From JAYTQG01 sp043746815 (GTDB taxonomy: Bacteria; Actinomycetota; Thermoleophilia; Miltoncostaeales; Miltoncostaeaceae), in contig JAYTQG010000251.1 in assembly GCA_043746815.1 (NCBI GenBank), positions 1 to 14,943 on the forward strand: DNA of 14,943 nt, written 5' to 3'. Both the position numbers and the translations under genes were made by a program. The notes below the pieces were generated by a model that saw only the letters and a list, made by a program, of their open reading frames with translations, was not told where the DNA came from and did no database searches. Shown here one piece after another: positions 6,680 to 14,900 of this stretch (position 1 is the stretch's first letter; the number at the start of each line of letters is the position of its first letter).

Positions 6680-9188
6680 CCAACCGGTCCGGGACCACGA
6701 TGGTCTTCCGGATCGTTGCCCCGTCAAGCGCCACCGCGACCTTCTCACTCGCGGTGGCCGCCGCGACGAACTCGGCCTCCGTCATTCCGGGCGGAAGCTC
6801 CAGGCGGTCGCGCAATTTTCCGTTCACCTGGACGACCACCGTGACGGACTCGCGCTCGAGGAACGCAGCATTCGCCTCCGGCCAGGGCTCCTTCCACAAT
6901 TCGGTCCCGCCGAACGCCTCCCAGATCTCACTCGCGATGTGCGGAGCGAAGGCGAAGAGCAGGCTCGCCGTCGTTCGCGCTGCGTGGGCGAGTGCGGCCT
7001 GGCCGTGCGCTCCGGCGAGGTGACCATCAGCCTGCTGCTTCGTGGCCAGGTTGACCAACTCGATCGTCGCCGAGATCGCCGTGTGGAAGCTGAAGCGCTC
7101 GATGTCCTGACTGACCTTCGCGATGGTCGATTCGGTCCGGCGAACCAGTTCTAGGGCCGCCGGGTCCTCGCGAAGTGCCTCGATCGAGTGGAGGGGCGCA
7201 TCGCTGCCACCTTCGGCCGCGCGTGCAAGGCGCCACACCCGATCCAAGAATCGGCGCTGACCTTCAACGCCGTTGTCGTTCCAGTCGGCGTCATCTGCGG
7301 CGGGCCCAAGGAACAGGATGAACAGGCGCAGCGCATCTGCGCCGAGCCGCGCAACGATCTCGTCCGGGCTAACCGTGTTACCCCTGGACTTACTCATCTT
7401 CGTGCCGTCGAGCGTGATCATTCCCTGGGTGAACAGGCGTGCGAATGGCTCGCGGACGCTCACCAAGTCAAGATCGTGCAGCACCTTCGTGAAAAACCGC
7501 GCATAAAGCAAGTGCAACACCGCGTGCTCGACGCCGCCGATGTACTGATCCACGGGCATCCACGAGTCCACGACCTCGCGCTCGAAGGGTGCACCCGTGA
7601 GGTTCGGCGCCGTGTACCGCAGGAAGTACCAGGACGAGTCGACAAACGTGTCCATCGTGTCGGTCTCACGCTCGGCGTTTCCGCCGCACTTCGGGCAGTT
7701 CGTCTCCACGAACGACCGCACCGCAGCGATCGGGCTTTGCCCTTTCGGCGCGTAGTCGTCAACCTCGGGAAGCAGGATCGGCAAATCGGCCTCCGGCACC
7801 GGAACAGCACCGCAGGTTGGGCAGTGGACGATCGGAATCGGGCAGCCCCAGTAGCGTTGGCGGGAGATCAACCAGTCACGCAGGCGATAGTTGATCGTGA
7901 CCGCCCCGAGATCACGGTCGGCCAGCCACGCAGCGATCGCCGCCTTTGCACCGTCGACGCTCATGCCCTCCAGAATCTGCGAGTTCACAAGGCGCCCGGT
8001 CCCGGTGTACGCCTCGACGAGGGGCGCATCGGCGTCCTCTCCCTCCGGAGCGATCACGCGACGGATCTCCAAGCCGTGCGCGGTTGCGAACTCGAAGTCG
8101 CGACTGTCGTGGCCAGGGACTGCCATCACGGCGCCGGTGCCGTAGTCCATCAGGACATAGTCGGCCACCCAGACCGGGATCTGCTGGCCGTTCACCGGGT
8201 TCACCACGTAGCGGCCGGTGAAGACCCCCGTCTTCTCCTTTCCCGCGTCGCCCCGCTCGGCGACACCTAACCGGGAGGTCGCCGCAACATATGCCCGCAC
8301 CGCCTCGGCCTCAGTTCGACCCTCAATCAGTCGCGCGACTGCGGGATGCTCGGGCGCGAGCAGGAAAAACGTCGCCCCGAACAGCGTGTCCGGACGGGTG
8401 GTGAAGACGGAAATCGTCCCGGCGCCGTCCTCGGTCGCGAAGTCGACCCGTGCGCCCTCGGAGCGGCCGATCCAGTTGCGTTGCATGGCAAGCACCCGAT
8501 CGGGCCAGTCCACGAGGAGCCCCATGTCGTCAAGCAAGGCTTCCGCGTAATCCGTGATCTTGAGGAACCACTGGCGCAGCTGACGCAGCTCCACTTCCGT
8601 GCCGCAGCGGTCGCAGCGGCCGTCGACGACCTGCTCGTTGGCGAGCACCGTCTGGTCCACGGGGCACCAGTTCACGGCCGCGTCGCGCTGCTCGGCCAGG
8701 CCACGCTCGAAGAACTTCAGGAAAAGCCACTGCGTCCAGCGGTAGTACGCCGGCTCACAGGTCGCCAGTTCGGTCTCCCAGTCAAGCGACCATCCCATCC
8801 GGGTGATCTGCGCACGAATCTTGTCGATGTTGCGCCGAGTGACGAGCGCCGGGGGCTCGCCCGTGCGGATGGCCGCATTCTCGGCGGGCAGACCAAAGGC
8901 GTCGTAGCCCATCGGGTGCAGCACCCGGTAGCCCTGGCGGCGGCGTACATGGGCGATGACGTCACCCATGGTGTAGTTCTTGACGTGCCCCATGTGGATG
9001 TCGCCAGAGGGGTACGGAAGCATCTCCAGGATGTAGGCCTTTAGCCCCTCCGGAACCTCAGCACCGACTCCGTCCGCCGAAATTGGGTGGGTTGCGAAGG
9101 CCCGTTCCCGGTCCCAGGTGGCCTGCCACCTGGACTCCACGGTGTCGGGGTCGTACCGTTCAGCCAGTATGCGCTTGTCGTTAGTCAC
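6663..9188 (-). CDS. leuS: Leucyl-tRNA synthetase (bacterial type)
   Basis: A complete 841-residue class I synthetase that charges tRNA-Leu. Signature elements: HMGH (65-68) as the HIGH motif, KMSKS (597-601) in the ATP-binding loop, the threonine-rich editing (CP1) motif TTRPDTLFG that hydrolyses mischarged tRNA, the CPVDQTVLANEQV zinc-domain segment, WLISRQRYWGCPIP, and the leucine-specific DTMDTFVDSSWYFLRY block. Length and the C-terminal VQVNGKLRDRLELP segment fit bacterial LeuRS. The start is GTG at 9188, since the next Met is residue 56, inside the catalytic fold. There is no ribosome-binding site, but a TAGAAT -10 hexamer ends 6 bases upstream, pointing to a leaderless mRNA. No T-box or attenuator is possible, because only 33 bp separate it from the divergent GNAT gene. 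Confidence 0.99.
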   Translation of the reverse strand: MTNDKRILAERYDPDTVESRWQATWDRERAFATHPISADGVGAEVPEGLKAYILEMLPYPSGDIHMGHVKNYTMGDVIAHVRRRQGYRVLHPMGYDAFGLPAENAAIRTGEPPALVTRRNIDKIRAQITRMGWSLDWETELATCEPAYYRWTQWLFLKFFERGLAEQRDAAVNWCPVDQTVLANEQVVDGRCDRCGTEVELRQLRQWFLKITDYAEALLDDMGLLVDWPDRVLAMQRNWIGRSEGARVDFATEDGAGTISVFTTRPDTLFGATFFLLAPEHPAVARLIEGRTEAEAVRAYVAATSRLGVAERGDAGKEKTGVFTGRYVVNPVNGQQIPVWVADYVLMDYGTGAVMAVPGHDSRDFEFATAHGLEIRRVIAPEGEDADAPLVEAYTGTGRLVNSQILEGMSVDGAKAAIAAWLADRDLGAVTINYRLRDWLISRQRYWGCPIPIVHCPTCGAVPVPEADLPILLPEVDDYAPKGQSPIAAVRSFVETNCPKCGGNAERETDTMDTFVDSSWYFLRYTAPNLTGAPFEREVVDSWMPVDQYIGGVEHAVLHLLYARFFTKVLHDLDLVSVREPFARLFTQGMITLDGTKMSKSRGNTVSPDEIVARLGADALRLFILFLGPAADDADWNDNGVEGQRRFLDRVWRLARAAEGGSDAPLHSIEALREDPAALELVRRTESTIAKVSQDIERFSFHTAISATIELVNLATKQQADGHLAGAHGQAALAHAARTTASLLFAFAPHIASEIWEAFGGTELWKEPWPEANAAFLERESVTVVVQVNGKLRDRLELPPGMTEAEFVAAATASEKVAVALDGATIRKTIVVPDRLVNFVV

Positions 9189-9194
9189 CGGACG

Positions 9195-9200
9195 ATTCTA
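9195..9200 (-). promoter_or_regulatory. Predicted -10 box of leuS (leaderless transcript)
   Basis: TAGAAT matches the -10 consensus TATAAT at 5 of 6 positions and lies 6 bases upstream of the leuS GTG. With the usual distance of about 7 bases from -10 to the start site, transcription would begin at the G of the start codon. No good -35 hexamer is seen at 16-18 bp. The absence of a Shine-Dalgarno sequence agrees with a leaderless mRNA, which is frequent in actinobacteria. Confidence 0.55.
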
Positions 9201-9221
9201 CGCAGGGGCCGCGGTGCTCCC

Positions 9222-9662
9222 GTGACGACCGTGCGCCCACTGGTCTCGTTCCGTCCCGCGGATTCCGAGGAGGATTTCCCCGGAATTCTGGATGTCTACC
9301 GCGCAAACGGCTGGTCGCACGCTAACCGTCCCGACCTGCTGCGGATTGCAGTCGACCGCGCTGATTTTACCCAGGTTGCCGTTGAGGATGACACGGTCCT
9401 CGGCTTCATCCGAACAATGTCCGACGGCGCATTCGCGGTCTACATCGCGGACATCCTTGTCCTTCCGGACCGTCAGGGTCAAGGCATCGGATCGCAACTC
9501 TTCGCGGCGGCCCTCGCCCACTACCCGATGGCCCAGTTTCATCATCAGGTCCTGCTCGCCGAGAAGGGCGCGGAGGGGTTTTACCGTCAGGCAGGCCTCT
9601 CACCCGTCAGCGTCTTCGGACTAACCGCCTTCATTCGCACGCGGGGCACCACCCCCAAGTAG
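9222..9662 (+). CDS. GNAT-family N-acetyltransferase
   Basis: A 146-residue acetyltransferase that would move an acetyl group from acetyl-CoA to an amine; the substrate is unknown. Motif A is clear: IADILVLPDRQGQGIGSQLF, with QGQGIG at about residues 85-90 as the pyrophosphate-binding loop. Motif B is seen as GFYRQAGL (about 119-126). The length is typical of single-domain GNATs. The start is taken as GTG 9222; a second in-frame GTG at 9231 is equally possible, and the frame is open further upstream only as a shadow of leuS. No clear ribosome-binding site is present. It is divergent from leuS by 33 bp, and its 3' end overlaps the exporter gene by 42 bp. Confidence 0.88.
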   Translation: MTTVRPLVSFRPADSEEDFPGILDVYRANGWSHANRPDLLRIAVDRADFTQVAVEDDTVLGFIRTMSDGAFAVYIADILVLPDRQGQGIGSQLFAAALAHYPMAQFHHQVLLAEKGAEGFYRQAGLSPVSVFGLTAFIRTRGTTPK

Positions 9663-11726
9663 CTGAGGCCACCAGGTCCGTTCGCCGAGACCGACCACCA
9701 ATGCAGGAACAAGGATCGAGCGCACCAGGAATGTGTCCAGCAGGACTCCGAACGCAACGGCGAAGCCAATCTGGGTGAGGAATACGATCGGGAGGACGCC
9801 AAGGACGGCGAACGTCCCAGCAAGCACGATGCCAGCCGAGGTGATGACGCCCCCCGTGACGGCGAGCGCCCTGAGCATGCCCTCCTTGGTTCCGTGGACA
9901 AGCGATTCCTCACGCGCACGCGCCATCAGGAAGATGTTGTAGTCGACGCCCAGCGCCACGAGGAATACGAAGGCGAAGAGCGGGAAGCTCGGGTCGGAGC
10001 CCGGAAAGTCGAACACCTTCCGAAACACGACCGCGCTGACGCCGAGTGACGCCAGGTACGACAGCACGACCGTCAGAATCAAGAGCACCGGCGCGACCAG
10101 CGACCGGAGCAGCACGATCAGGATCGCGAGGACGACCAGCAGCACGATGGGCACAATCAGCTTCGTATCGCGCGAGGCCGCGGTGCGCAGATCGGCCTCT
10201 TCTGCGGTCGCTCCGCCGACGAGGGCGCCACTCGGGGCCACGGCCGCGCGCAACGGAGCGATGAGCGCGAATCCCTTGGTGCTGAACGGATCCTCCCGCA
10301 ACGTCGCGCTGAAACGCGTCCCAGGCGGGCCAACCTCGTTGGGACCAAGGCTGGCGACGACACCGGAGCGCTCGGCCGCCCGACGAGCCCCGGCCACCTT
10401 CGCCGGGTCGGCGACGAGGATACTTGCCGGAGCATTCGCGCCAGCCGGGAAGGACTGGTCGATCAGTTCCTGTCCCCGTACCGATTCGACCCTGTCCCGA
10501 AAGCTGTTGCCGCTCGTGAGGTTGGTGTTCAACATCGCGAGGCCCCCGCAGAGGGCAACGAGGATCAGGCTGCTGCCGATCGCAACTGCGCCGCTGCGAC
10601 GCGCCACCCACTCGCCCAACCGGCGCCACGACCCGTGGGTTGCGTCCGAGGCGGACGAACCGAACGCTGGCACGAAGGGCCAGAACACCTTGCGGCCACC
10701 GATGATCAGAAGGGCAGGAAGGAACGTGAGCATGGCAATCATGGCGACGGCGACCCCCATTGCGCCGATCGGGCCGAGGCCGGCCGTGCCGTTCACATCG
10801 GCAAGGACCAGGCACAACAACCCGGCAATGACGGTTCCTGCAGAGGCCAGGATCGTCGGTCCGGCGCGCGTCAGGGCGACCCGCATGGCGTCGCGCGGCA
10901 TTTCGTGGGCGCGAAGCTCTTCCCGATAGCGGGCGACCAGCAATAGTGCGTAGTCCGTTCCGGCACCGAACACCAGGACCGAGAGGATCCCTCCTGCCTG
11001 GCCGTTGACGGTGATTCCGGATCGGGCGATGAGATCGCCAACAGCGCGGGTTGAGGATTCCGCAACGACGACGGAGAGTAGCGGCAAGAACCAAAAGATC
11101 GGGCTGCGATAGATCAGGATCAGCAGGACAAACACCAGCACCCCTGCCGAGAGCAAGAGCTTCCCGTTGATGCCGTCAAAGACCTTGTTCGCGTCCGCAG
11201 AGAAACCCGCGGGGCCGCTGACTGCGACCTCCAGTCCCGTGCGATTCTCGCGCCCCGCAATCGCACGGATCTTGTCAACCGCGCCGCTGAGGACGTCATT
11301 TTCGCCTCGCGCTGCAATCGGCGCAATCAGGAGTACTCCGTCACCGCGTTTCGAGAGGAACCCCGGCCGGACGGGCGCGACGAGTCCGTCGATCTTGGCC
11401 GCGTTGATGCCGGCTTCGATCCGGCCCACCGCTGCACGGTCCGCAACCGTGAGGCCCTGACCGCGCCGGATGATGATGACGGCCGGAGTAACCGTTCCAC
11501 CGGGGAACTCTTTGCCCAAGGCGAGGACTTTGGACGACTCGGCACCAGCCGGGAGGAAGCTCGCGGGGTCGTTCTTCTGGTCCTTCTCGAAGCGGCTCCC
11601 CAAGGGAATACCGCCAAGGAACGCCAGTAGCCACAGGCTGAGCGCCAAAAGGACGCCCCGGCGGCTAGTCAACCCTCGGGCGAATCGCCCTCCACCATCG
11701 GCTGCGCCCGCACCGTCAACTCTCAA
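9621..11726 (-). CDS. MmpL/RND-superfamily exporter
   Basis: A roughly 701-residue membrane transporter with the two-fold MMPL layout: a first membrane helix near the N-terminus, a periplasmic loop, a bundle of helices, then a second loop and bundle. Each half carries the proton-relay Asp-Tyr in its fourth-helix motif: FGAGTDY (D258, Y259) and ALGVDY (about D595, Y596), each followed by a family-typical helix ending in ARYREE or ARAREE. MmpL proteins export lipids, siderophores or drugs; the substrate here cannot be predicted. The TTG at 11726 is preferred because GAGGGG lies 7 bases upstream and the start gives the usual short cytoplasmic N-terminus. The frame is open to an ATG at 11939, but that extension is Arg/Pro/Gly-rich and would overlap the divergent gene. 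A TTG at 11672 is an alternative. No adaptor or regulator gene is adjacent. Confidence 0.93.
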   Translation of the reverse strand: MRVDGAGAADGGGRFARGLTSRRGVLLALSLWLLAFLGGIPLGSRFEKDQKNDPASFLPAGAESSKVLALGKEFPGGTVTPAVIIIRRGQGLTVADRAAVGRIEAGINAAKIDGLVAPVRPGFLSKRGDGVLLIAPIAARGENDVLSGAVDKIRAIAGRENRTGLEVAVSGPAGFSADANKVFDGINGKLLLSAGVLVFVLLILIYRSPIFWFLPLLSVVVAESSTRAVGDLIARSGITVNGQAGGILSVLVFGAGTDYALLLVARYREELRAHEMPRDAMRVALTRAGPTILASAGTVIAGLLCLVLADVNGTAGLGPIGAMGVAVAMIAMLTFLPALLIIGGRKVFWPFVPAFGSSASDATHGSWRRLGEWVARRSGAVAIGSSLILVALCGGLAMLNTNLTSGNSFRDRVESVRGQELIDQSFPAGANAPASILVADPAKVAGARRAAERSGVVASLGPNEVGPPGTRFSATLREDPFSTKGFALIAPLRAAVAPSGALVGGATAEEADLRTAASRDTKLIVPIVLLVVLAILIVLLRSLVAPVLLILTVVLSYLASLGVSAVVFRKVFDFPGSDPSFPLFAFVFLVALGVDYNIFLMARAREESLVHGTKEGMLRALAVTGGVITSAGIVLAGTFAVLGVLPIVFLTQIGFAVAFGVLLDTFLVRSILVPALVVGLGERTWWPQLLGGGAPRANEGG

Positions 11727-11920
11727 CCCGCCGCCCCTCGATCGTTGTGCCCGGACCGGGACCCTACCGCGTGCTCGCCGGGGATCGATGGGACCCGACG
11801 GCCAGTGCCTAGGAGGAGGAGGTTCCCGTACTTGAGGGGGGGTGCGGGTCAGGGGGTAGCTCGTAGCGTGAGTGGCGATTCTGGCGTTTGTAGACGCCGC
11901 ACGCGACGGGAAGGCCGCCA
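11727..11920. promoter_or_regulatory. Divergent intergenic region between exporter and secreted dehydrogenase
   Basis: This 194-bp spacer must supply promoters for both flanking genes. On the minus strand TAGGGT (plus positions 11761-11766) fits a TANNNT -10 box, which would give a leader of roughly 30 bases before the TTG start, but no clear -35 is present. On the plus strand the GGGAAGG ribosome-binding site of the secreted protein lies about 6 bases before its ATG. A run of AGGAGGAGG (about 11812-11822) looks like a strong ribosome-binding site but leads to no credible gene. Confidence 0.4.
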
Positions 11921-14900
11921 ATGTTGGAACACCGAACACCTCGCCATTGGACGCGTGTTCGTCGCAAGCTGGTAGCGATCCTCGCCACCGGCGCGTCGCT
12001 TGCAGCCGCCGGAGTCGCGAGCGCCGCGACCCTCCCGGTCGGGTTCCAGGAGACGGTCGCGTTCTCAGGCCTCACCCAACCGACGGCCACAGTGTTCGCT
12101 GCGGACGGGCGGGTCTTCGTCGCTGAGAAGAGTGGCCTCATCAAGGTCTTCGCAAGCGCAACCGCCTCCGGACCGCCAACCGTGTTCGCCGATTTGCGTA
12201 CGCAGGTGGACAACATCTGGGACCGCGGCCTACTTGGCCTTGCTGTTTCGCCAGCCTTTCCGGCTGATCCGTCCGTCTACGTGCTCTACACCTACGACGC
12301 GCTCCCAGGCGGCACCGCCCCGCAGTGGGGTGCGGTGGGTGTCACCAGCGACCCCTGCCCCACCCCTCCCGGCCCCACGGCCGACGGCTGCGTCGTGACG
12401 GGCCGCCTGTCCAAGCTGACAGCCAGCGCCGCTGACCCGTCCGTATCAACCGGCGCGGAAGTTCCGCTGATCACCGACTGGTGTCAACAGTTCCCAAGCC
12501 ACTCGATTGGCTCGCTGGCGTTTGGTCCCGATGGAATGCTGTACGCAAGCGGCGGTGACGGCGCGAGCTTTACGAACGTCGACTTCGGTCAATACGGCGG
12601 ATCTCCCGGCTCGCCAACGGCCATCAACCCCTGTGGAGACGGTCATCCTGGCGATCAGGTGGGGATCGCAGCATCCTCTCCGACCGCCGAGGGAGGCGCG
12701 CTGCACTCGCAGGACCTTGCGACTCCGGCCGACCCAACCGCGCTGAACGGTTCCATCATTCGTATTGACCCGGCAACCGGTGCTGCAGCCGCTGGCAATC
12801 CATTGATCGCAAGCGCGGACCTCAACGCGCGGCGCATCGTCGCCTATGGCCTGCGCAACCCATTTCGCTTCGCGTTTCGGCCGGGAACCTCCGAAATTTG
12901 GGCTGGAGACGTTGGCTGGGGCGATTGGGAGGAGATCGATCGCGTTCAGAACCCGCTCGCAGCGCCACCGAACTTCGGATGGCCGTGCATGGAGGGGCCC
13001 GGACGCCAGGGCGGCTATGAGGCCAACACCCTGACGATCTGCCAGAACCTGTACGCATCTGGCACCGCCGCGACCCCCTTCTACACCTACAACCACACCG
13101 CCAAGGTCGTTGCCGGAGAGACCTGCCCAACCGGCGGATCGTCCGTTTCCGGCGTTGCCTTCGTGCCAACAACGGCCGCCTCCACTCACTACCCCGCTGC
13201 GCTTCGCGGAGCGTTGCTATTTGCCGACTACTCGCGTAACTGCATCTGGGCAATGAAGACCGGTGCAGGCGGTGTCCCGGACCCGACAAAGGTCATCACC
13301 CTGGTCGCCGGTGCCACTGGGCCCGTGCAATTGACCGTCTCCCCAGCGGGGGACCTCTACTACACCGACCTGATCGGTGGAACGATCCGCAAAATCCGCT
13401 ATGCCCCCGGTGATACGCCGCCAACGGCCCGCATCAGCGCAACGCCCCTTGCTGGCAGCGCGCCACTCCCGGTTGGCTTCACCGCAACCGCGTCAAGTGA
13501 TCCAGACCCGGGCGACGTGCTGAGCTACAGCTGGGACCTAAACGGCGACAACATCTTCGGCGACGACACGACTGTCGCACCGAGTTTCACCTACACGCAA
13601 CCGGGAACCTACGTCGCCAGCGTCCGCGTGACGGACCTCGCCGGTCAGATCGGCACGGCGAGCGTGACGATCAATGTCGGCAACACGCCACCGGTGCCGA
13701 CGATTGCGAGTCCGGTCGTCGGTTCGACGTGGAAGGTTGGCGACACGATTGCCTTCAGCGGGTCGGCCAGCGACGCGCAAGACGGGACGCTGGCTCCGGC
13801 CCGCCTCAGTTGGGCGCTCGTCATTCGACACTGTGCGGTGTCGAACCCATCCTCGTGTCACGCCCACCCCGGGCCGACGTTCCCCGGGGTTGCCTCGGGC
13901 TCGTTCGTGACCTCCGATCACGACGCACCTTCGTACCTGGAGCTAACCCTCACGGCGACCGACTCGTTTGGCGCAACCGCGAGCGTCACTCGGCGGATTG
14001 ATCCGCGGACGGTGAAACTTGCATTGCGCAGTGCGCCAGCCGGAGCAACCATCAGCGCTGGCCCGACCGCGGCTGTCACCCCGTATGACCTCACGTCGCT
14101 CGAGGGCGGAACGATAGGTGTCAGCATCGCTTCCCCGCAGACCATCGGATCTTCCCAGTACGCATTCGCCTCCTGGTCCGACGGCGGTGCTCAAACCCAT
14201 CAGGTCACCATGAACGTGGCGAAGACCCTAACGGCGAACCTCACCCTGATCTGCCCGGGACAGTTCAAGGCCGAGTACTTCACAAACCCCACCCTCACCG
14301 GAACGCCCGCCGTGACCCGCTGCGAAGTGGCAATCAACAACGACTGGGGTGACGTGCCACCCGTCGCGGGAATCGCCAAGGACAACTACTCCGTCCGCTG
14401 GACCCGCGACGTCACCTTTGTCGCCGGTACGTATGACTTCACGACCCTCTCCGATGACGGCATCCGCCTCTTCGTGGACAACACCGCGGTCATCAACAAC
14501 TGGACCGACCACGCAAGCACCACAAACACCGGCAACCGAAGCCTCACGGCCGGTGTCCACCCGGTGCGCGTCGAGTTCTACGAGAAGAGCGGTGAGGCGA
14601 TCGCCAAGGCGAGTTGGACGCTGAGGACCCCGGCCGGGTGCCCCACGGGGCAGTTCAAGGCCGAGTACTTCACGAACCCGACCCTCACCGGCGCCCCAGC
14701 AGTGACGCGCTGCGAAGTGGCGATCAACAACGACTGGGGTGACGTGTCACCGGTCGCGGGAATCGCCAAGGACAACTACTCCGTCCGCTGGACCGGTGAC
14801 GCCACCTTCGCCGCCGGTACCTACGACTTCACCACCCAGTCCGACGACGGCATTCGCCTCTTCGTCGACAACGCCGCGGTCATCGACAACTGGACCGACC

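Noticed and set aside
7188..8270. 360-codon plus-strand ORF antisense to leuS
   Set aside because: Arg/His/Val-rich shadow of leuS, with no recognisable domain; leuS is complete and conserved on the other strand.
9189..9221. T-box or leucine attenuator ahead of leuS
   Set aside because: Only 33 bp separate leuS from the GNAT gene and the -10 box is at the start codon, so there is no leader to fold.
9910..11094. 394-codon minus-strand ORF inside the exporter gene
   Set aside because: Extremely Arg/Pro/Gly-rich, no hydrophobic segments, in another frame of the MMPL gene whose membrane helices and GxxxDY motifs are intact.
11727..11939. N-terminal extension of the exporter to the ATG at 11939
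   Set aside because: The extra 71 residues are low-complexity Arg/Pro/Gly, overlap the divergent gene start, and a TTG with a well-placed GAGGGG site gives the normal N-terminus.
11812..11975. Strong Shine-Dalgarno-like AGGAGGAGG followed by a TTG-started frame of about 47 codons
   Set aside because: The translation is Arg/Gly-rich, overlaps the true ATG of the secreted protein in another frame, and shows no coding character.
12446..13189. 247-codon minus-strand ORF antisense to the secreted dehydrogenase
   Set aside because: The plus frame shows signal peptide, propeller and PKD motifs throughout; the minus frame has no domain signal.
14200..14775. Two minus-strand ORFs starting with the same peptide, suggesting duplicated small genes
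   Set aside because: They are antisense shadows of the two PA14 repeats; their similarity only reflects the repeat on the plus strand.
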